In this document: piece after piece, positions 1-7,790 of the stretch
How the letters are laid out: each line of letters begins with the position of its first letter
How positions within the stretch are numbered: position 1 is the stretch's first letter
Origin: Clostridia bacterium
Lineage (GTDB): Bacteria; Bacillota; Clostridia; Oscillospirales; Acutalibacteraceae
Reading direction: 5' to 3'
DNA: 64,000 nucleotides
Assembly (NCBI GenBank): GCA_017415515.1
Contig: JAFQGI010000004.1
Location: 1 to 64,000, forward strand
Program-made: the position numbers and the translations under genes
Notes under the pieces: model-generated
What the model was told of the DNA's origin: nothing
What the model saw: only the letters and a program-made list of their open reading frames with translations
Database searches by the model: none

Positions 1-59
1 CACCCCTTGGGGTGAGCCACTTTTTTGTTCGTAGCCGTTGTTGCCATCTCGCTTACGGT

Positions 60-175
60 TCTCGGCGGTGGATTTTCCGCCATACGGATCAAAAATGCTC
101 GGAAATACATCCAGTATTTCCTGTGTTTTTTGCCACTGCCTAACGAAAAATCCTCTCGCCGATACCCGCAACCCG
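60..175. repeat. Degenerate dispersed repeat, copy 1
   Basis: This stretch shares a recognisable block (AAATGCTCGG, then CATCCAGTATT and CCTG) with 15650-15735. On the minus strand both copies can be read in the same frame as ILDV-x-PSI, so they may be remnants of one short coding sequence or one small mobile element. No intact gene or ribosome site is present here. Identity is only moderate, by eye. Confidence 0.5.
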
Positions 176-228
176 ATGTCACCAACGGCTACGGGAGTGC
201 TATTTTCAGTAAAATGAAAACAGCATAG

Positions 229-282
229 CCTCCCTCTCCGAGGGAGGTGGCTTTTCGCCGTTAGGCGAAAAGACGGAGGGAG
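229..282. repeat. Composite palindrome, dispersed family A
   Basis: A perfect palindrome (CCTCCCTCTCCGAGGGAGG) is followed by GTGGC, a second hairpin (TTTTCGCC...GGCGAAAA) and GACGGAGGGAG. The same architecture recurs at 5071, 6675, 8369, 42393, 45134, 46986 and 50817. It is non-coding. Confidence 0.75.
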
Positions 283-317
283 TTTCTTCGCACACGGGCG
301 GGAGCAAACCTCTGCCC

Positions 318-583
318 TACCATCTCGCATCGACCTTGAATAGAATCCGTAGGGGTCGGCGCCCTCGACGACCCGCATCGCCGCAGGCGATGAAAAACGG
401 ACAGGTGAGGACACCTGTCCCTACCATCTCGCACCGACCTTGAATAGAACTCGTAGGGGTCGGCGCCCTCGACGACCCGCATCGCCGCAGGCGATGAAAA
501 ACGGACAGGTGAGGACACCTGTCCCTACCATCTCGCACCGACCTTGAATAGAACTCGTAGGGGTCGGCGTCTTCGACGACCCG
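318..583. repeat. Tandem array of REP-like hairpins, 104-bp period
   Basis: Two and a half copies of a 104-bp unit lie at 318-421, 422-525 and 526-583. Each full unit contains two hairpins in opposite orientation. One starts GTAGGGGTCG on the plus strand; the other reads GTAGGGACAGG on the minus strand. A GTAG foot plus a GC-rich hairpin is typical of REP sequences, and a RAYT gene is present at 31463. There are no unique spacers, so this is not a CRISPR array. Confidence 0.8.
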
Positions 584-592
584 TACTGTGTT

Positions 593-623
593 AAACCCTG
601 CGGAAATTCCCGCAGGGTTTTTC
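593..623 (+). terminator. Intrinsic terminator upstream of the ffh operon
   Basis: A ten-base-pair stem (AACCCTGCGG with CCGCAGGGTT) around a short loop is followed by a T run. It closes whatever lies to the left and insulates the ylxM promoter. Confidence 0.75.
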
Positions 624-717
624 TTTGCCGATTTTCCACACAAACGACCGCTTTCGTGGAAAAATTTCCAAAAACAAGACGACAAGCAAAAAACCTTTAC
701 AGATATGCAAAAAAGTC

Positions 718-746
718 TTGACATAAGCGGGTTTATCGTGTATAAT
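718..746 (+). promoter_or_regulatory. Sigma-A promoter of ylxM-ffh
   Basis: Consensus TTGACA (718-723) and TATAAT (741-746) are 17 bp apart. Directly after the -10 box, 751-769 is an inverted repeat (GTAAAGCG, AAA, CGCTTTAC). It overlaps the start of transcription and could be an operator or a 5' hairpin. Confidence 0.88.
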
Positions 747-806
747 GAATGTAAAGCGAAACGCTTTACATTATGACTGAAATTCTCACGGAACGGAGGC
801 GTTTTT

Positions 807-1175
807 ATGGGCAAAAATTTGGAGATTTCCTTACTGCTGGATTTTTACGGCGAAATGCTGACCGACAAACAGCGGGATATGGTTGATTATTACTACAACG
901 ACGATCTCTCCCTGTCCGAGATCGCCGAAAACGAGGGCATCACCCGTCAGGGTGTCCGCGATTCCATCAAGCGTGCCGAGGCACAGATGTTAGAGATGGA
1001 GGAGCGTTTGGGGCTGGCCCGCCGTTTCCGCAAGATCAACGCTGACATCGAGGAGATCTACGCTCTGGCACAGACCATCCGCCAGTACAGTGCGTTCCCC
1101 GGTTGTCCCAGCGAGGTGTCCGACAGCGCTGCCCGCATCATGATGCTGGCCAGCATGCTGGAAAAGGCCGATTGA
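807..1175 (+). CDS. ylxM: YlxM/UPF0122 family DNA-binding protein
   Basis: This 122-residue protein belongs to the YlxM family, a sigma-70 region-4-like helix-turn-helix encoded beside ffh in Firmicutes and Mycoplasma and proposed to assist the signal recognition particle. The HTH is visible at about residues 28-55 (LSLSEIAENEGITRQGVRD), followed by a helical tail. The start has an upstream GGAACGGAGG site. It is the first gene after a consensus promoter and lies 43 bp before ffh. The order ylxM-ffh is itself strong support; the exact molecular role is unsettled. Confidence 0.9.
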   Translation: MGKNLEISLLLDFYGEMLTDKQRDMVDYYYNDDLSLSEIAENEGITRQGVRDSIKRAEAQMLEMEERLGLARRFRKINADIEEIYALAQTIRQYSAFPGCPSEVSDSAARIMMLASMLEKAD

Positions 1176-1218
1176 GTTTATCCATTCCATTTCCGTCACA
1201 GAGAGGTAGGTGAGCCCC

Positions 1219-2631
1219 ATGGCTTTTGAAGGACTCAGCGAAAAGCTGTCCTCTGCATTTAAGAAACTCCGCAACCGCGGCAAGCTGTCCGAAGCGGACG
1301 TGAAGGAAGCCATGCGCGAGGTTCGCTTGGCTCTGTTGGAGGCGGACGTCAACTATAAGGTTGCCAAAGACTTCACCAACAAGGTGGTGGAGGAGGCTGT
1401 CGGTCAAAAGGTGATGGAGAGCCTCACCCCCGCCCAGATGGTCATCAAGATCGTCAACGATCAGCTGGTTGAGCTGATGGGTGGCGAGGCGGCACCTCTG
1501 GCCAACGCCAACCGCCCTCCCTGCGTCATCCTGATGTGCGGTCTGCAAGGCTCCGGTAAAACCACCCACAGCGGTAAGCTGGCTAAACTGCTCAAAAGCA
1601 AAGGCCACCGTCCCTTGCTGGTGGCCTGCGACATCTACCGCCCCGCCGCTATCGACCAGTTGTGCGTGGTGGGCGAGCGTGCCGGCATCCCCGTCTTCCA
1701 GATGGGCACCGAAAACCCGGTCAAGATCGCCAAGGCGGCTGTGGAGCACGCCAAATTCCATGGCAACGACTATGTGATTCTCGATACCGCCGGTCGTCTG
1801 CACATCGACGAGCAGCTGATGGAGGAGCTGAAAAACATTCGCTCCACCGTTGAGCCCGCCGAGATTCTGCTGGTGGTGGACGCCATGACCGGTCAGGACG
1901 CCGTCAACGTGGCCTCCACCTTCGACGAGGCGTTGGGCATCACCGGCGTCATCCTCACCAAGCTGGACGGCGACACCCGTGGCGGTGCGGCGCTGTCCGT
2001 GCGTGCCGTCACCGGCAAGCCCATCAAGTTCGCCGGTATGGGCGAGAAGTTGGACGATTTAGAGGTCTTCCATCCCTCCCGCATGGCCTCCCGCATCTTG
2101 GGCATGGGCGACGTGATGACCCTGATCGAAAAGGCGGAGCAGCAGATCGACGAAAAGCAGGCCGAGGAATTGGCCCGCAAGATGCAGGAGAACAAATTTG
2201 ATCTCAACGACCTGCTGGATCAGTTCCGCCAGATTCAGAAGATGGGCGACATCAAGAGCCTGTTGGGTATGATCCCCGGCATGGGCAAACAGCTCAAAGA
2301 CGTGGACATCGACCCCAAGCAGTTCGCCCGCACTGAGGCGATCATCCTGTCCATGACCGCTGAGGAGCGTGCCAAGCCCGACCTCATCAACCCCGCCCGC
2401 AAGCGACGCATCGCCGCCGGCTGCGGCCAAAAGGTAGAGGACGTCAACCGTCTGCTCAAACAATACCGCAGCATGCAGGATATGATGAAGCAGCTGCGCA
2501 AGATGAACAAAAAGGGCGGTCGCGGTATGCCGAATCTGCCCGGTATGGGCGGTATGCCCGGGTTGCCCGCCATGGGCGGCATGGGTGGCGCCAAGCCCCC
2601 CAAGATCAAGGGCAAAAAACGCCGCCGCTAA
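1219..2631 (+). CDS. ffh: Signal recognition particle GTPase Ffh
   Basis: Ffh binds 4.5S/6S-like SRP RNA and signal sequences of nascent membrane proteins and delivers them to FtsY at the membrane. The 470-residue protein shows an N domain, the P-loop GLQGSGKTT near residue 108, DTAGR near 189, TKLDGD near 247, and a methionine-rich M domain ending in a Gly/Met/Pro and Lys/Arg-rich tail. ATG at 1219 is preferred over an in-frame GTG at 1210, because AGAGGTAGG is correctly spaced only from the ATG. Full length, and part of the ylxM-ffh-rpsP group. Confidence 0.97.
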   Translation: MAFEGLSEKLSSAFKKLRNRGKLSEADVKEAMREVRLALLEADVNYKVAKDFTNKVVEEAVGQKVMESLTPAQMVIKIVNDQLVELMGGEAAPLANANRPPCVILMCGLQGSGKTTHSGKLAKLLKSKGHRPLLVACDIYRPAAIDQLCVVGERAGIPVFQMGTENPVKIAKAAVEHAKFHGNDYVILDTAGRLHIDEQLMEELKNIRSTVEPAEILLVVDAMTGQDAVNVASTFDEALGITGVILTKLDGDTRGGAALSVRAVTGKPIKFAGMGEKLDDLEVFHPSRMASRILGMGDVMTLIEKAEQQIDEKQAEELARKMQENKFDLNDLLDQFRQIQKMGDIKSLLGMIPGMGKQLKDVDIDPKQFARTEAIILSMTAEERAKPDLINPARKRRIAAGCGQKVEDVNRLLKQYRSMQDMMKQLRKMNKKGGRGMPNLPGMGGMPGLPAMGGMGGAKPPKIKGKKRRR

Positions 2632-2703
2632 GTTTAAATTCAGACCGCCGCAGAGCGGATGAAGATATAAAAATCAAAAATTATTTTTTGGAGGTAATTT
2701 ATT

Positions 2704-2946
2704 ATGGCAGTTAAGATTCGTCTGCGCCGTACCGGCGCCAAGAAGGCTCCTTCCTATCGTGTGGTTGTGGCGGATTCCCGCTATCCCCGTGACGGCCGTT
2801 TCATCGAGGAGATCGGCTATTACAACCCCCTGACCGAGCCCTCCACCATCAAGATCGACCTGGAGAAGGCTAAGAACTGGATCGCCAACGGCGCCCAGCC
2901 CACCGACACCGTGAAGGTGCTGCTGAAGAAGGCCGGTTTGGAGTAA
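2704..2946 (+). CDS. rpsP: Small ribosomal subunit protein bS16
   Basis: An 80-residue bS16 with the family opening [24 protein letters not shown] and the conserved [14 protein letters not shown] block, the usual length. bS16 binds 16S rRNA during 30S assembly. TTGGAGG sits a proper distance before the ATG. It lies 72 bp after ffh, across a short AT-rich gap with no T-tailed hairpin, so it is probably cotranscribed. Confidence 0.97.
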   Translation: MAVKIRLRRTGAKKAPSYRVVVADSRYPRDGRFIEEIGYYNPLTEPSTIKIDLEKAKNWIANGAQPTDTVKVLLKKAGLE

Positions 2947-2976
2947 TTTCACTCCCGTCAATACAGGAGGATAGAA

Positions 2977-3210
2977 ATGAAAGAACTTCTGATCACCATT
3001 GCCCAGGGCTTGGTGGAGGATCCTTCTGCGGTCGAGGTTGTTGAGGACGAGCCCATGGAGGACGGCACGGTGGTGTTCCACCTGCACGTTGCCCCCGACG
3101 ATATGGGCCGTGTCATCGGCAAGCAGGGTCGCATTGCTAAGGCGATGCGCACCGTCATGCGCGCCGCTGCCACCCGTCAGGACGCTAAGGTCGCCGTAGA
3201 GATCGACTAA
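2977..3210 (+). CDS. khpA: KH-domain RNA-binding protein KhpA (YlqC)
   Basis: A 77-residue protein made almost wholly of one KH domain, with the signature loop GRVIGKQGRIAKAMR. KhpA forms an RNA-binding complex with KhpB (Jag/EloR) in Gram-positive bacteria and affects cell elongation and small-RNA biology. The AGGAGG at 2965 fixes the start. The position between rpsP and rimM is the standard Firmicutes order. Confidence 0.93.
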   Translation: MKELLITIAQGLVEDPSAVEVVEDEPMEDGTVVFHLHVAPDDMGRVIGKQGRIAKAMRTVMRAAATRQDAKVAVEID

Positions 3211-3221
3211 TGCACAAGAAC

Positions 3222-3252
3222 AGAGGCAGACCGTTTCGGTTTGCCTCTTTCT
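3222..3252 (+). terminator. Hairpin between khpA and rimM
   Basis: AGAGGCAGACCG pairs with CGGTTTGCCTCT (one G-T wobble) around a TTT loop, followed by a short T-rich stretch and directly by the rimM ribosome site. It looks like a weak intra-operon terminator or processing hairpin that would lower rimM-trmD output relative to the ribosomal-protein genes. Confidence 0.5.
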
Positions 3253-3268
3253 GTTAGGAGGAATTGGT

Positions 3269-3787
3269 ATGCCTCAAAAACCTTATTTAGAAGCCGGGCA
3301 GATCGTGGGCACCCACGGTGTGCGCGGTGAGGTGCGCGTCCAGCCCTGGTGCGATTCGCCCCAGCAGTTTGCCACCTTCAAAAAGCTGTATTGGGACAAG
3401 GAGGGCAAGCAGCCGATCCGGCTGAAGGCTCGCCCCCATAAGAATATCGCCCTGGCTCTGCTGGAAGGAATCGACACCGTAGAGGCCGCCCAGGTGCTCC
3501 GCGGCAAGATGCTGTATGTGGACCGCAAGGACATTAAGCTCCCCAAGGGACACCATCTGGTGCAGGATCTCATCGGCATCACCGTCGTGGACGCCGACAC
3601 CGGCGTCACCTACGGCACCCTCACCGACGTGAGCCAAACCGGTGCCAACGCTGTCTACCACATGCAGACCGATAAAGGCGAGGTGCTGATCCCCGCCATC
3701 CCCGACGTGGTGATTGACATCGACACCAAAAAGGATATTCTGCGCCTGCGGCCGATGAAAGGATTGCTGGACGACGATGAGATTTGA
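3269..3787 (+). CDS. rimM: 16S rRNA processing protein RimM
   Basis: A 172-residue RimM that assists maturation of the 30S head domain with uS19. The N-terminal domain opens with GQIVGTHGVRGEVRVQPW, and the C-terminal PRC-barrel ends with IPAIPDVVIDIDTKK. A TAGGAGG site precedes the ATG. The stop overlaps the trmD start by 11 bp, indicating translational coupling. Confidence 0.95.
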   Translation: MPQKPYLEAGQIVGTHGVRGEVRVQPWCDSPQQFATFKKLYWDKEGKQPIRLKARPHKNIALALLEGIDTVEAAQVLRGKMLYVDRKDIKLPKGHHLVQDLIGITVVDADTGVTYGTLTDVSQTGANAVYHMQTDKGEVLIPAIPDVVIDIDTKKDILRLRPMKGLLDDDEI

Positions 3788-4523
3788 CATTATGACCTTG
3801 TTCCCCGATATGTTTGACCGGGTGTTCGACCAGAGCATCATCGGCCGCGCCAAAGAAAAAGGTCTGTTGGAGCTGCACTGTCATCAGATTCGGGAATATA
3901 CTAAGAATAAGCAGATGCAGGTGGATGACTATCCCTATGGCGGCGGTATGGGCATGGTGATGTTCCCTCAGCCCATCGCTGACTGCTTTCGCGCCGTGTG
4001 CGACCAGGTGGGGGAGAGACCCCATCTCATCTATATGTCCCCCCAGGGCAAGACCCTGACCCAACAGCGCGCCATCGAGCTGGCGCAGATGCCCAACCTC
4101 TGCATCCTCTGCGGTCACTACGAGGGGGTAGACGAGCGGGTGCTGGAGGCCATCGTGGATGAGCAGATCTCCATCGGTGACTACGTGCTCACCGGCGGCG
4201 AGATCCCCGCTATGGCGCTGGTGGATTGCGTGTCCCGTATGATCCCCGGCGTGTTGGCGGACGAGGTCTGCTTTACCGACGAGAGCCACTTTGCGGGTCT
4301 GTTGGAATATCCTCAGTACACCCGCCCTGCGGAGTGGGAGGGGAGAGCGGTGCCGGAGATTCTCTTGTCCGGCCACCACGGCAACATTGCCAAGTGGCGC
4401 CACCAACAATCGTTGGAGCGTACCCTGCGTCTGCGCCCCGAAATGTTGGAGACGGCTCCGCTCACCGATGCCGACCGCGCCTATTTGGCGAGCCTGCAAG
4501 GGGAAGAGGCGTCGGAGGACTAA
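3777..4523 (+). CDS. trmD: tRNA (guanine37-N1)-methyltransferase TrmD
   Basis: TrmD uses S-adenosylmethionine to methylate G37 of tRNAs reading CNN codons, preventing +1 frameshifting. The 248-residue protein has the SPOUT trefoil-knot residues CGHYEGVDERV and SIGDYVLTGGE plus the opening MRFDIMTLFPDMF. Normal length. It ends the operon; rplS, which often follows trmD in Firmicutes, is not here. Confidence 0.97.
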   Translation: MRFDIMTLFPDMFDRVFDQSIIGRAKEKGLLELHCHQIREYTKNKQMQVDDYPYGGGMGMVMFPQPIADCFRAVCDQVGERPHLIYMSPQGKTLTQQRAIELAQMPNLCILCGHYEGVDERVLEAIVDEQISIGDYVLTGGEIPAMALVDCVSRMIPGVLADEVCFTDESHFAGLLEYPQYTRPAEWEGRAVPEILLSGHHGNIAKWRHQQSLERTLRLRPEMLETAPLTDADRAYLASLQGEEASED

Positions 4524-4626
4524 CTAAAAGTTTTCCACAGTGTTAGGCAAACTGCACAAACGGGAAAGTTCCAAAAACCGAAAATGTGGCACTCATCCAA
4601 ACTTCGACAAAGAGGGACAATTCGCA

Positions 4627-4654
4627 TTGACTTGTCCAACTTTTGTGGTATAAT
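4627..4654 (+). promoter_or_regulatory. Promoter of ptsH
   Basis: TTGACT (4627-4632) and TATAAT (4649-4654) with a 16-bp spacer, about 75 bp before the HPr start codon. Confidence 0.75.
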
Positions 4655-4728
4655 GATAGTGTTGAAGAGTATTCCCGTCTCGGTGGCGGTGACGCCTCCG
4701 CATTTTCATGAGAAAAGGAGCATGTGCT

Positions 4729-4992
4729 ATGTATTCCAAAGAAGTTGTTGTTCAGAATCAGGTAGGCCTGCACGCCCGCCCCGCCACTTTCTTCATCCAG
4801 AAGGCCAATGAGTTCAAGGCCTCTATCTGGGTTGAGAAGGAGGAGCGCCGCGTCAACGCCAAGTCTTTGCTGGGTGTCCTGTCCCTGGGCATCGTGGGCA
4901 ACACCACCATCCGCGTCATCGCCGACGGCGTCGATGAGGAGACCGCCGTGGAGGCTCTGGTTAAACTGGTGGAGTCCGGCTTCGCTGAGTAA
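4729..4992 (+). CDS. ptsH: Phosphocarrier protein HPr
   Basis: An 87-residue HPr carrying both regulatory sites: catalytic His15 in GLHARPA and the HPr-kinase site Ser46 in NAKSLLG. It therefore can act both in sugar phosphotransfer and in CcpA-type catabolite control; it is not a Crh lacking His15. ATG at 4729 is chosen because AAAAGGAG lies eight bases upstream, whereas the in-frame ATG at 4708 has no site. It is transcribed alone, with its own promoter and terminator; enzyme I is not adjacent. Confidence 0.93.
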   Translation: MYSKEVVVQNQVGLHARPATFFIQKANEFKASIWVEKEERRVNAKSLLGVLSLGIVGNTTIRVIADGVDEETAVEALVKLVESGFAE

Positions 4993-5002
4993 TTTATGCA
5001 CG

Positions 5003-5036
5003 AAAAAAGCCGTCGGTATTTCCGACGGCTTTTTGC
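5003..5036 (+). terminator. Intrinsic terminator after ptsH
   Basis: A stem of AAAAAGCCGTCGG with CCGACGGCTTTTT and a T run, 11 bp past the stop. Confidence 0.85.
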
Positions 5037-5070
5037 TTTTGTGATGTTTAGCTAATGTTGGATAGAGCAA

Positions 5071-5206
5071 GGCCTCCCTTGCCTAAAGGGAGGTGGCACC
5101 GCTGTAGGCGGTGACGGAGGGATACGCGCGAAGCGCGCAAAATCGCAGAGCGATTTTGTATCCCCCAGTCTGCTGCGCAGACAGCCCCCTTTAGGCAAGG
5201 GGGCCT
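5071..5206. repeat. Long composite palindrome, family A
   Basis: The element starts with CCTCCCTTGCCTAAAGGGAGG and ends with CCCCCTTTAGGCAAGGGGG, so the ends are near-inverted copies. Several short hairpins lie between, such as ACCGCTGTAGGCGGT and GCGCGAAGCGCGC. There is no open frame of note. It abuts the next gene's leader. Confidence 0.7.
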
Positions 5207-5231
5207 ATTTCAACAAAAGAAGGAGTATCGT

Positions 5232-5834
5232 ATGATCGTTTTAACTTCCAATGGCTTATCAAGCGATCGCTTGATGACCGAAATGCGAAAACACATAACA
5301 ACGGGTAAAGCCGCCTTGGTTGTTACGGCTGATAATGTGTATAAGGAAAAGAACTATCATGTGGAACGGTTGACACAGGAACTTGAAGCATTGGGACTGT
5401 CGGTTGACTGCTTTGATTTTGACAACCAAACACCCGCTGAGCTTATGAAATATGATGTTGTTGAAATGATAGGTGGTAATCCCTACTATCTTTTGGATTC
5501 TATCCGTAAAAATGGCTTTACGAACGTTTTAGCCGATTTTGCAAAAAGCAAGGTTATCATCGGTTGCAGTGCCGGTGCGTTAGTGCTTACACCCTCGCTA
5601 GATTTGATCGATTTGTATTCTCCGGAAATGAATATCGTTGGTTTAGAGGATCTGTCTGCCTGTTGCTTGACAGATATTCGGGTGCTCCCTCATTACAGCA
5701 AATTTTTGAATCGGTATGATCACTTTGAGGAAAAGTGTGCGTTATACGAGCAAGAAAACGCTTGTAGCGTCACACGGCTCAATGACGGCGAAGGTGTGCT
5801 AATTAACGATACCGATGTGACGATTGTTCGGTAA
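5232..5834 (+). CDS. Peptidase E-like (family S51) serine peptidase
   Basis: A 200-residue protein of the class I glutamine-amidotransferase-like fold. It carries the S51 nucleophile elbow GCSAGAL (Ser113) and the EMIGGNPYYLL block near residue 78. Characterised S51 members are aspartyl dipeptidases or cyanophycinase-like; the substrate here is unknown. Codon use is AT-richer than both neighbours and the gene follows a dispersed palindrome, both suggesting acquisition. GAAGGAG precedes the ATG. Confidence 0.8.
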   Translation: MIVLTSNGLSSDRLMTEMRKHITTGKAALVVTADNVYKEKNYHVERLTQELEALGLSVDCFDFDNQTPAELMKYDVVEMIGGNPYYLLDSIRKNGFTNVLADFAKSKVIIGCSAGALVLTPSLDLIDLYSPEMNIVGLEDLSACCLTDIRVLPHYSKFLNRYDHFEEKCALYEQENACSVTRLNDGEGVLINDTDVTIVR

Positions 5835-5848
5835 AAGGATGTGACGCT

Positions 5849-6619
5849 ATGTCTTTGATTTTTGATTCCCACGCCCATTATGATGCCGATGCCTTTGATG
5901 AGGATCGGGAGGCGGTGCTTTCCGCCCTGCCTACGCAGGGGGTGTGCGCGGTCATCCAATGCGCCACCGACCCCGACTCCATCCAAAAGAGTCTCAAGAT
6001 GGCGGAAAAACACCCCTACATCCGCGTGGCGGTGGGCATTCACCCCGAGTTTGTGTCCTCTGCCACCCCCGACTGGCTGGACGTCGTCCGTCAGGCGGCG
6101 GCACACCCCCTGGTGTGTGCCATCGGCGAGATTGGCTTGGATTATTATTGGGAGGAGAATGCCCCCCGTGAGGTGCAGGTGGACTGGTGCCGCCGCCAAA
6201 TTGAGTTGGCTATGGAGTTGGATTTGCCGGTCATTCTCCACGACCGTGAGGCCCACGAGGACACGATGAATCTCATCCGCGAGTACCGCCCCCGTGGTGT
6301 GGTGCATTGCTTCTCCGGCAGCGCCGAGATGGCGCGGCAAATCGCCGATTTGGGGATGTACGTCGGCCTCGGCGGTGCGGCTACCTTCAAGAATGCCCGC
6401 AAGCCGGTGGCGGTGGCGGCGTCTTTGCCCCTCGACCGTCTGCTGTTGGAGACCGACGCTCCCTATATGGCGCCCGTTCCTTTGCGGGGCAAGCGGTGCG
6501 ATTCCTCCATGATCGCCCACACCGCCGCTCGCATCGCGGAGATCCGCGGCATGGACGTGGACGCCCTGCTGGACGCCACCCGCGATAATGCCAATCGTTT
6601 GTTTGGGTTGAATTTATAA
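5849..6619 (+). CDS. tatD: TatD-family metal-dependent hydrolase
   Basis: A 256-residue TatD/YcfH family nuclease. Metal ligands are visible in order: DSHAHYD at the N terminus, GEIGLDYY in the middle, the histidine in PVILHDREAH, VVHCFSG, and ETDAPY near the C terminus. Family members have 3'-5' exonuclease or D-aminoacyl-tRNA hydrolase-like activities in DNA repair and quality control. It begins 14 bp after the peptidase gene with an AAAGGATG site, so the two may be cotranscribed despite different base composition. Confidence 0.92.
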   Translation: MSLIFDSHAHYDADAFDEDREAVLSALPTQGVCAVIQCATDPDSIQKSLKMAEKHPYIRVAVGIHPEFVSSATPDWLDVVRQAAAHPLVCAIGEIGLDYYWEENAPREVQVDWCRRQIELAMELDLPVILHDREAHEDTMNLIREYRPRGVVHCFSGSAEMARQIADLGMYVGLGGAATFKNARKPVAVAASLPLDRLLLETDAPYMAPVPLRGKRCDSSMIAHTAARIAEIRGMDVDALLDATRDNANRLFGLNL

Positions 6620-6621
6620 AA

Positions 6622-6656
6622 AAGAAGGCTTGGATTTATTCCAAGCCTTCTTTTTG
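6622..6656 (+). terminator. Intrinsic terminator after tatD
   Basis: AGAAGGCTTGGA pairs with TCCAAGCCTTCT across TTTAT and is followed by TTTTT. Confidence 0.85.
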
Positions 6657-6674
6657 TTAGTACAATCTCCGAAA

Positions 6675-6828
6675 GCCTTCCCCTCGAGGGGAAGGTGGCA
6701 TTTGCGAAGCAAATGACGGATGAGGTGGTTCAATATCTCATAGATAACGCCGTCTGCGGACGGCTACACCTCATCAGTCCTCGCATTCGCTCGGACAGCT
6801 TCCCCTCAAGGGGAAGCCTTACGGGGGT
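6675..6828. repeat. Long composite palindrome, family A
   Basis: Opens with CTTCCCCTCGAGGGGAAG, GTGGC, a hairpin CATTTGCGAAGCAAATG and CGGATGAGG. It ends with CACCTCATC and CTTCCCCTCAAGGGGAAG in mirror order. The two halves are inverted copies with a GC hairpin (GCCGTCTGCGGACGGC) at the centre. Confidence 0.75.
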
Positions 6829-6839
6829 ATTGCATACTA

Positions 6840-7772
6840 TCACGTGTAGCTTTTCAATATGCCCACAATCGTCTCTTTCATCTTCTCATATCCTTTAATG
6901 CACGTGAGGGTCTTTTCTGCCTCGGCTTTGCCCAATGCGCGGTTTTCCTCGCCCTCGCTGCCGCCTGCGCGGAGCAGGTTATAGTGCAGCCACGCCAGTC
7001 GTCCCGCATTGGCGGCGTACACCGCCGCCCAATCGGCGGCAAGGTCGGCGCCGGCACGGGCATAGGCGCCCACAAAAGCGGTAAAGCGGTCAATATCCAC
7101 CGAGCCGCTTTCGTATCCCGCCCAGCAGAGGGCGGTTTCCAGCAGTTCCAAATAGGGGCTGCCGTAGCCCAAACATTCCAGGTCGATGATGCGGCAATCC
7201 AGCCCGTTCCACAGCAGGTTTTTGGGATCCATATCGTTGTGGCAGATGGTGAGCAGGGGAGGGAGAGCGGCGTTGTTGGCCGCTGTCTGCATTTGCCATA
7301 ACAAGGTCTTATCCTCTTCCGAAAGGTCAAACCCATCCCAATCAAACGTGAGCATTTCTGTTTTGACAGGGGCGTGGACGTTTTCAACGGCGTGCAGTTT
7401 CGCTAGCAGACCGCCCACGATGGCGCAGTGGTGGGCGGTGATGGCCTCGTCTTTCAGCGCCTTACCTTCAAAATAGGGGAACACATAGAAGAAATCCCCC
7501 TCCATCTCCTGCATTTTCCGTCCGTCGAGGGTGTGGGCGGGGAGGAGGGGCAGGTCGGTCTGTTCCAGCTTGCGTTCCAGCTTCTCGGCGGCGGCAAAGT
7601 TTCGGGCGGCATCCGCCCGCACCATCACATGGGGGTTGAGGCACTTGACGGCGTAGTCGCCGCTCGCGGTGGCGATGCGGTACATCTTGTGCATCAGACC
7701 GCCGGTGAGCCGCGTGGGCTCCTCGGTCAGCGCACCCAGATTCAGTTGTTCGCACAGTGCGTCAAAATCCAT
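6840..7772 (-). CDS. Aminoglycoside phosphotransferase-fold kinase (CotS/homoserine kinase-like)
   Basis: A 310-residue small-molecule kinase of the APH/choline-kinase fold. The Brenner catalytic motif appears as ICHNDMDPKNLLW and the metal-binding segment as IIDLECLGYGSPYLEL. The N-terminal half has a Gly-loop-like LTGGLMHKMYRI and an AVKCL lysine. The substrate is not readable; amino alcohols, sugars and antibiotics are all used by relatives. ATG at 7772 is preferred over GTG at 7781, because AAGGAGG overlaps the GTG. Confidence 0.72.
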   Translation of the reverse strand: MDFDALCEQLNLGALTEEPTRLTGGLMHKMYRIATASGDYAVKCLNPHVMVRADAARNFAAAEKLERKLEQTDLPLLPAHTLDGRKMQEMEGDFFYVFPYFEGKALKDEAITAHHCAIVGGLLAKLHAVENVHAPVKTEMLTFDWDGFDLSEEDKTLLWQMQTAANNAALPPLLTICHNDMDPKNLLWNGLDCRIIDLECLGYGSPYLELLETALCWAGYESGSVDIDRFTAFVGAYARAGADLAADWAAVYAANAGRLAWLHYNLLRAGGSEGEENRALGKAEAEKTLTCIKGYEKMKETIVGILKSYT

Positions 7773-7790
7773 CGCCGTCACCTCCTTGTG

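Noticed and set aside
318..583. Possible CRISPR array because of direct repeats
   Set aside because: The repeat unit is 104 bp, copies are adjacent without unique spacers, and each is made of two hairpins; it fits a REP/BIME-like array.
588..776. Small plus-strand frame before ylxM
   Set aside because: It reads through an intrinsic terminator and the ylxM promoter and has no ribosome site.
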